A stretch of DNA of 7,752 nucleotides, taken from Acidimicrobiia bacterium. Its GTDB lineage: Bacteria; Actinomycetota; Acidimicrobiia; Acidimicrobiales; AC-14. Below, one piece after another: positions 4,021 through 7,752 of the stretch. The stretch spans positions 1 to 7,752 of the forward strand of contig JAFASB010000374.1 of the NCBI GenBank assembly GCA_019244985.1, in the 5' to 3' direction. Position 1 is the first letter of the stretch; each line of letters opens with the position of its first letter. A model generated the notes under the pieces. It saw only the letters and a program-made list of their open reading frames with translations. It was not told the origin of the DNA and made no database searches. The translations under genes were made by a program, and so were the position numbers.

Positions 4021-5726
4021 TCAAGGGCGGCCTCGTCGTCGACGGCACCGGCGCGCCGGGCAGGGTCGCCGACGTCGCCGTCACCGGCGGACGCGTCACC
4101 GCCGTCGGCACCGACGCCGACGGAGCGTCGCAAACCTTCGACGCCACCGGGCTGGTGGTGGCGCCCGGGTTCGTCGACGTGCACACCCACTACGACGCCC
4201 AACTGTTCTGGGATCCAACCGCCAGTCCGTCGCCGCTGCACGGTGTCACCACCGTCGTCGGTGGCAACTGCGGATTCACACTGGCGCCTGCCGGGCCCGC
4301 CCACGCCGACTACTTGATGCGGATGATGGCGAGGGTCGAGGGCATGCCGCTCGCCGCCTTGGAAGCCGGGCTGCCGTGGGACTGGGAGGGCTTCGCCGAC
4401 TGGCGCGGCCGCCTCGACGGCGTCATCGCCGTCAACGCCGGCTTCCTCGTGGGCCACTCGGCCGTGCGCCGCGCGGTGCTCGGGGAGGGAATGCACGAGC
4501 CCGCGACAGGCGCACAGATCGAGACCATGGCGCACCTGGTCGGCGACGCGTGTGCGGCCGGCGCCCTCGGGTTCTCGACCTCACAGGCACCGACCCACAA
4601 CGATGCCGACGGAGAACCCGTCCCCTCACGGGCTGCGACGGCGGACGAGCTCGTCGCCCTCGCGGCGGTGCGCGACGCCGAGGGCACCACGCTCGAGATG
4701 ATCCTCGCCGGCTGCCTCAACGGCTTCACCGACGACGAGATCGACCTGATGACGCGGGTCTCGCTGGCCGGCGGTCGCGCAGTCAACTGGAACGTGCTCG
4801 GCGTCTCGGCGATGAACCCCACGGGCCACGAGTCCCAGCTGCGGGCGTCGGACGTCGCCGCCGAGCGCGGCGCGCGTGTCGTCGCTCTCACCCTGCCGCA
4901 CACGACCAAGATCAGGTTGTCGTTCTTCTCCGGGTTCGTCTTCGACGGCCTGCCCGGCTGGCGCCCGGTGATGGCGCTGCCGCCGGTGGAGCGCATGCGT
5001 GCCCTCGCCGATCCCGAGACCCGCCGCCGGCTCGCCGAAGGGGCGTCCTCCGAAGAGGCGGGCATCCTCCGAGGCCTCGCCAACTGGGGGCGCCTCGAGC
5101 TGGTCGAGACCTTCGCCCCCGAGAACGCCGCCTTCGAGGGCAAGCGGGTCGCGGATGTAGTCGATGCCAAGGGTGGTGGCGACCCCTTCGACGTCCTGCT
5201 CGACATCGTGCTGGCCGACGGCCTGCGGACCGGACTGTCGCCGGGCGGCCTGCACGCGACGGCCGACGACTGGAAGTTGCGGGCCGACGTTTGGCGGGAT
5301 CCGAGGACGGTCGTCGGGGGGTCCGACGCCGGCGCGCACATGGACATGATGTGCGGCGCCATCTACTCCACGGCGCTCCTCGCACACGGCGTGCGTGAGC
5401 ACGAGGCGCTCACGCTCGAGGAGGCAATCCGGCTGCTGACCGACGAGCCTGCACGCCTGTACGGGCTGCGTGATCGCGGTCGCGTCGCCGAGGGGTACGC
5501 CGCCGACCTCGTCGTGTTCGATGCGGCGCGCGTGGGCTATCGGCCGGAGCGCACGCGCGACGACCTACCCGGCGGCGCCTCGCGGCTTTACGCCGAAGCC
5601 GACGGCGTCGAGGCCGTGTTCGTGAACGGCACCCGGATCGTCGACGGCGGGGCGTTCACGGGCACCACGCCCGGCGCCCTCCTGGCCTCGGGCCGAGACA
5701 CCGAGACCGTTCCGCTTTCTGCCTGA
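4005..5726 (+). CDS. Amidohydrolase_3 / N-acyl-D-amino-acid deacylase-like protein
   Basis: Seen: 573 aa from ATG 4005. GGAGGG (3990-3995) lies 9 nt upstream. The start is 16 nt inside the preceding gene, whose stop is 4018-4020. An N-terminal beta-sandwich half (MADLLIKGGLVVDGTG) leads into VAPGFVDVHTHYDAQ with metal ligands His60/His62, then GGNCGF with Cys89, GHSAVRR with His151, LPHTTK with His299 and GGSDAGAHMD with catalytic-type Asp441. The C-terminal EGYAADLVVFD closes the sandwich. Known: this is the layout of COG3653 D-aminoacylases/amidohydrolases, about 480-600 aa, cytoplasmic and zinc-dependent. Oddity: I cannot find the THMR and SHHK histidine motifs of characterised D-aminoacylases, so the deacylase name is only a family label. 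Context: last gene of the operon; ends in a stem-loop facing the convergent DAHP synthase gene. Inferred: hydrolyses an amide or cyclic-amide-like bond in the same pathway as the P450. Confidence 0.88.
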   Translation: MADLLIKGGLVVDGTGAPGRVADVAVTGGRVTAVGTDADGASQTFDATGLVVAPGFVDVHTHYDAQLFWDPTASPSPLHGVTTVVGGNCGFTLAPAGPAHADYLMRMMARVEGMPLAALEAGLPWDWEGFADWRGRLDGVIAVNAGFLVGHSAVRRAVLGEGMHEPATGAQIETMAHLVGDACAAGALGFSTSQAPTHNDADGEPVPSRAATADELVALAAVRDAEGTTLEMILAGCLNGFTDDEIDLMTRVSLAGGRAVNWNVLGVSAMNPTGHESQLRASDVAAERGARVVALTLPHTTKIRLSFFSGFVFDGLPGWRPVMALPPVERMRALADPETRRRLAEGASSEEAGILRGLANWGRLELVETFAPENAAFEGKRVADVVDAKGGGDPFDVLLDIVLADGLRTGLSPGGLHATADDWKLRADVWRDPRTVVGGSDAGAHMDMMCGAIYSTALLAHGVREHEALTLEEAIRLLTDEPARLYGLRDRGRVAEGYAADLVVFDAARVGYRPERTRDDLPGGASRLYAEADGVEAVFVNGTRIVDGGAFTGTTPGALLASGRDTETVPLSA

Positions 5727-5738
5727 GCGGACGGTCTC
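5703..5738. terminator. Stem-loop between convergent genes
   Basis: Seen: GAGACCG (5703-5709) pairs with CGGTCTC (5732-5738), and TCCGC (5711-5715) with GCGGA (5727-5731). One T (5710) is bulged and the loop is 11 nt. The hairpin contains the stop codon of the amidohydrolase (5724-5726) and ends 2 nt before the DAHP synthase stop (5741-5743). There is no U-tract on either side. Inferred: a bidirectional, non-canonical terminator or a 3'-end stabilising hairpin for the convergent transcripts. Confidence 0.6.
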
Positions 5739-5740
5739 GT

Positions 5741-7078
5741 TCAGGACCGCAGCAGCTCAGCGACTTGGAACGCCAGGTCCAGTGATTGGCGGGCGTTGAG
5801 TCGGGGGTCACAGGCCGTCTCGTAGCGCTCGTCGAGATCGGCGATGGCGTCGGTGCCGCCGAGGCACTCGGTGACGTCGTCGCCGGTCAGCTCGATGTGG
5901 ACGCCGCCCGGCCATGTGCCCTCGGCCCGGTGCACTGCGAAGAACGACCGGATCTCGCTCATGATCGCCGCGAAGTCACGGGTCTTGCGACCACTCGGAG
6001 CTACGAAGGTGTTGCCGTGCATCGGATCGCACTCCCACACGACGGGGTGACCAGCGGCGTGCACGGCCTGCACGATCGGCGGTAGGAGGTCGTCGATCCT
6101 GTCGGCGCCCATCCTCGAGATCAGCAACAGCCGGCCCGGGATGCGCTCGGGATTCAACGCCTCACAGAGCTCGAGCACTTCATCCGCGCTCGCCGACGAC
6201 CCAATCTTGCACCCCAGCGGGTTGCGCACGCCGCGGAGGAACTCCACGTGGGCCCCGTCGAGCTGGCGCGTGCGCTCGCCGATCCAGAGGAGGTGGGCGG
6301 AGCAGTCGTACCAGTCGCCGGTGAGCGAGTCCTGTCGGGTGAGCGCTTCCTCGTACCCCAGCAACAGCGCTTCGTGGCTGGTGAAGAAATCCACCTGGTG
6401 GAGGTTCTCCTCGGCCGACAGGTCGATGCCGCACGCCGACATGAACCGCAGCGCCCGCTCGATCTCCGAGGCGATCTTCTCGTAGCGCTGGCCCTCGCGG
6501 CTGGTGGCGACGAACTCCTGGTTCCAGAGGTGGACCTGGTTGAGGTCGGCGAAGCCGCCCTTGGTGAACGCCCGCATGAGGTTCAGGGTCGACGCCGACT
6601 GGTTGTAGGCCTGGATCAGGCGCTCGGGGTCGGCGACCCGCGCCTCTTCGGTGGCGGCCGGGTCGTTGACGATGTGGCCGCGGAAGGCGGGCAGGACTCG
6701 GTCGCCGACGGTCTCGGTGGGGGAGGACCGCGGCTTGGCGAACTGGCCGGCGATGCGGCCCAGCTTCACCACGGGAACGCCCGACCCGTAGGTCAGCACG
6801 ACCGCCATCTGAAGGATGACCTTGAGCTTGTCCCTGATCGAGTCGGCCGAGAAGCCGTCGAAGGACTCGGCGCAGTCGCCCGCCTGGAGCAGGAACGCGT
6901 GCCCTTCGGCGACGTCCCCCAACACGGCCGTCAACCGGCGGGCCTCGCCTGCAAACACGAGCGGGGGAAGCGTGTTGAGCCGCTTGAGGACGTCGTCGAG
7001 CCGGCCCTCGTCGGGCCACTCCGGCTGCTGGCCGGCGGGCCGCGTGCGCCAGCTGCTCGGCGTCCACGTGTCGTTCAC
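5741..7078 (-). CDS. aroG: Class II 3-deoxy-D-arabino-heptulosonate-7-phosphate (DAHP) synthase
   Basis: Seen: 445 aa from GTG at 7078-7076 to TGA at 5743-5741. It begins VNDTWTPSSWRTRPAGQQPEW. Signatures are LLQAGDCAESF (Cys69), VVKLGRIAGQFAKPRSSPTE, RFMSACGID, TSHEALLLGYE, WIGERTRQLDGAH, NPLGCKIG, ISRMGADRIDDLLPPIV, CDPMHGNT (His354), HIELTGDDVTECLGG (Glu396) and YETACDPRLN (Asp424). Cys, His, Glu and Asp are the expected metal ligands. Known: class II DAHP synthases (mycobacterial AroG, plants) condense phosphoenolpyruvate with erythrose 4-phosphate, the first step of the shikimate pathway. The full catalytic core is present. The N-terminus is slightly shorter than in M. tuberculosis AroG, so its allostery need not be identical. 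Start: GTG 7078 matches the family N-terminus; TAGGCT (7091-7086) lies 7 nt before it and no Shine-Dalgarno is present, suggesting a leaderless mRNA. An upstream in-frame TTG at 7108 is less likely. Divergent from nadD, convergent with the P450 operon. Confidence 0.96.
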   Translation of the reverse strand: MNDTWTPSSWRTRPAGQQPEWPDEGRLDDVLKRLNTLPPLVFAGEARRLTAVLGDVAEGHAFLLQAGDCAESFDGFSADSIRDKLKVILQMAVVLTYGSGVPVVKLGRIAGQFAKPRSSPTETVGDRVLPAFRGHIVNDPAATEEARVADPERLIQAYNQSASTLNLMRAFTKGGFADLNQVHLWNQEFVATSREGQRYEKIASEIERALRFMSACGIDLSAEENLHQVDFFTSHEALLLGYEEALTRQDSLTGDWYDCSAHLLWIGERTRQLDGAHVEFLRGVRNPLGCKIGSSASADEVLELCEALNPERIPGRLLLISRMGADRIDDLLPPIVQAVHAAGHPVVWECDPMHGNTFVAPSGRKTRDFAAIMSEIRSFFAVHRAEGTWPGGVHIELTGDDVTECLGGTDAIADLDERYETACDPRLNARQSLDLAFQVAELLRS

Positions 7079-7085
7079 AGGTACC

Positions 7086-7091
7086 AGCCTA
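7086..7091 (-). promoter_or_regulatory. Candidate -10 box for the DAHP synthase gene
   Basis: The minus strand reads TAGGCT (TAnnnT) ending 7 nt before the GTG at 7078, so the predicted start of transcription coincides with the start codon. No clear -35 is visible. It supports a leaderless transcript and the choice of 7078 over the upstream TTG at 7108. Confidence 0.4.
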
Positions 7092-7128
7092 CGAAACGGC
7101 GCGACCAACGGTGATAGGACGTCTCGCC

Positions 7129-7716
7129 ATGCACCGACTCGGGGTCTTCGGCGGAACGTTCGATCCCGTCCACAACGGTCATCTGGCGGCGGCCGTCAAC
7201 GCCCGCAGGGCGCTCGCACTCGACCGGGTCCTGGTGGTTCCGGCGCGTGATCCTTGGCAGAAGCAGGACCGTCGACTGGCCCCGGTGGAGGACCGCTTGG
7301 CCATGCTCGAAGCGGCCTTCGACGGCGTCGACGGCGTCGAGGTCTCCCGCCTCGAGCTCGATCGACCGGGCCCGACGTACACCGCGGACAGCGTCGAAGA
7401 ACTGCATGCGGCGCGGCCCGAGGACGAGATCTTCCTCATCGTCGGCGCCGATGCTGCGTCCGACCTCGAGACCTGGGACCGGCCTGAGGTCATGCGCGAC
7501 TTCACGACGATCGTGATCGTCAGCAGGGCGGACATCGCCGAGCCGGGCGCGCCCGGGCCGAGGTGGCGGGTCGAGCACGTTCGCATCCCGCCGCTGGCGA
7601 TATCGAGCACCGACCTGCGCCGCCGTGCCGCTGCCGGCGACCCGCTGGAAGGGCTCATGCCGCCCGCTGCCATCCGCTGTTTGCGCGAACGCGGTCTGTA
7701 CGCTGACCGTGGATGA
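7129..7716 (+). CDS. nadD: Nicotinate-nucleotide adenylyltransferase
   Basis: Seen: 195 aa from ATG 7129, with AGGA (7116-7119) 9 nt upstream. It begins MHRLGVFGGTFDPVHNGHL: the GGTFDPVHxGH nucleotide-binding motif with HxGH at residues 15-18. FLIVGADAASDLETWDR matches the central GAD...W region. ISSTDLRRR (Ile158-Ser159-Ser160-Thr161) is the C-terminal ISSTxIR motif that binds the ATP phosphates. Known: NadD transfers AMP from ATP to nicotinate mononucleotide, giving deamido-NAD, in cytoplasmic NAD biosynthesis; the length is normal (about 190-210 aa). Context: 50 bp divergent from the DAHP synthase gene; its TGA overlaps the ATG of the next gene (ATGA at 7713-7716), so the two are probably co-translated. 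An in-frame GTG at 7111 is possible but has no ribosome binding site and adds six atypical residues. Confidence 0.95.
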   Translation: MHRLGVFGGTFDPVHNGHLAAAVNARRALALDRVLVVPARDPWQKQDRRLAPVEDRLAMLEAAFDGVDGVEVSRLELDRPGPTYTADSVEELHAARPEDEIFLIVGADAASDLETWDRPEVMRDFTTIVIVSRADIAEPGAPGPRWRVEHVRIPPLAISSTDLRRRAAAGDPLEGLMPPAAIRCLRERGLYADRG

Positions 7717-7752
7717 GGGAAGTCCCCTTCGCCGACCTCGACGTCGACGAGA
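7713..7752 (+). CDS. Start of an unidentified gene downstream of nadD (cut by window edge)
   Basis: An ATG at 7713-7715 overlaps the nadD stop as ATGA and opens a frame to the window edge: 13 codons, MREVPFADLDVDE. The 4-nt overlap is the same kind of coupled junction as TetR/P450 and is the main evidence. There is no clear Shine-Dalgarno. Too little sequence is present to recognise a family; in actinobacteria nadD is often followed by LytR-type or rsfS genes, but nothing here shows either. Confidence 0.5.
   Translation, partial: MREVPFADLDVDE

Noticed and set aside
4310..5362. 350-codon minus-strand frame, and a 340-codon plus-strand frame at 4376-5398
   Set aside because: Both are shadows of the amidohydrolase at 4005-5726: biased Ser/Arg/Pro/Ala composition, no motif and no ribosome binding site.
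7079..7108. TTG start extending the DAHP synthase by 10 residues
   Set aside because: The family N-terminus begins near NDTWTPSSW, no Shine-Dalgarno precedes the TTG, and it would use up most of the divergent promoter region.
6248..7114. 288-codon plus-strand frame opposite the DAHP synthase gene
   Set aside because: Antisense shadow of an enzyme with full catalytic motifs; the composition is Gly/Val/Glu/Arg-rich with no recognisable fold.
7713..7752. Naming the gene after nadD as LytR/CpsA/Psr or rsfS by synteny
   Set aside because: Only 13 codons are visible and they show no family feature; synteny alone is not enough.

Overview
The window is GC-rich and densely coded, with mostly G/C third codon positions, GTG as well as ATG starts, overlapping stop/start codons and several starts that look leaderless. 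Together with a class II (mycobacterial-type) DAHP synthase, this points to a chromosomal segment of an actinobacterium, possibly an Acidimicrobiia-like lineage. The phylum is inferred from style and gene types, not from a marker gene. I see no transposase, integrase, tRNA, rRNA or CRISPR array.

Left part (1-987). The left edge cuts the N-terminal 91 codons of a minus-strand nitrite/sulfite reductase. Upstream of it on the same strand lies a 43-codon ORF (334-465) with coding-like codon use. The plus-strand gene at 556-987 encodes a small helix-turn-helix protein. Between these divergent genes are two tandem, perfect palindromes (499-533 and 532-558). They share an identical 9-5-9 core, TGTGTCAAG / 5 nt / CTTGACACA, and the second runs onto the ATG of the HTH gene. 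This looks like an autoregulatory and possibly bidirectional operator, and it is the most striking unexplained structure in the window.

Middle part (1011-5738). A compact operon carries a TetR-family regulator (1024-1692), a P450cam-like cytochrome P450 (GTG start, 1689-2876), an ACMSD-type amidohydrolase (GTG start, 2878-4020) and an N-acyl-D-amino-acid-deacylase-like amidohydrolase (4005-5726). Junctions are -4, +1 and -16 nt, so the genes are almost certainly co-transcribed and translationally coupled. A 33-bp near-perfect palindrome covers the TetR start codon and is the obvious candidate operator for the whole operon. The set reads as a small catabolic or modifying pathway: oxidation by the P450, then C-C or C-N bond cleavage by two unrelated amidohydrolases. 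The substrate is unknown, and no ferredoxin or ferredoxin reductase is present. A 12-bp stem-loop without a U-tract closes the operon at the convergent junction.

Right part (5741-7752). This is housekeeping: a minus-strand class II DAHP synthase (shikimate pathway entry) is divergent, across 50 bp, from nadD (NAD biosynthesis). nadD overlaps by 4 nt (ATGA) the start of a further gene that is cut by the right edge.
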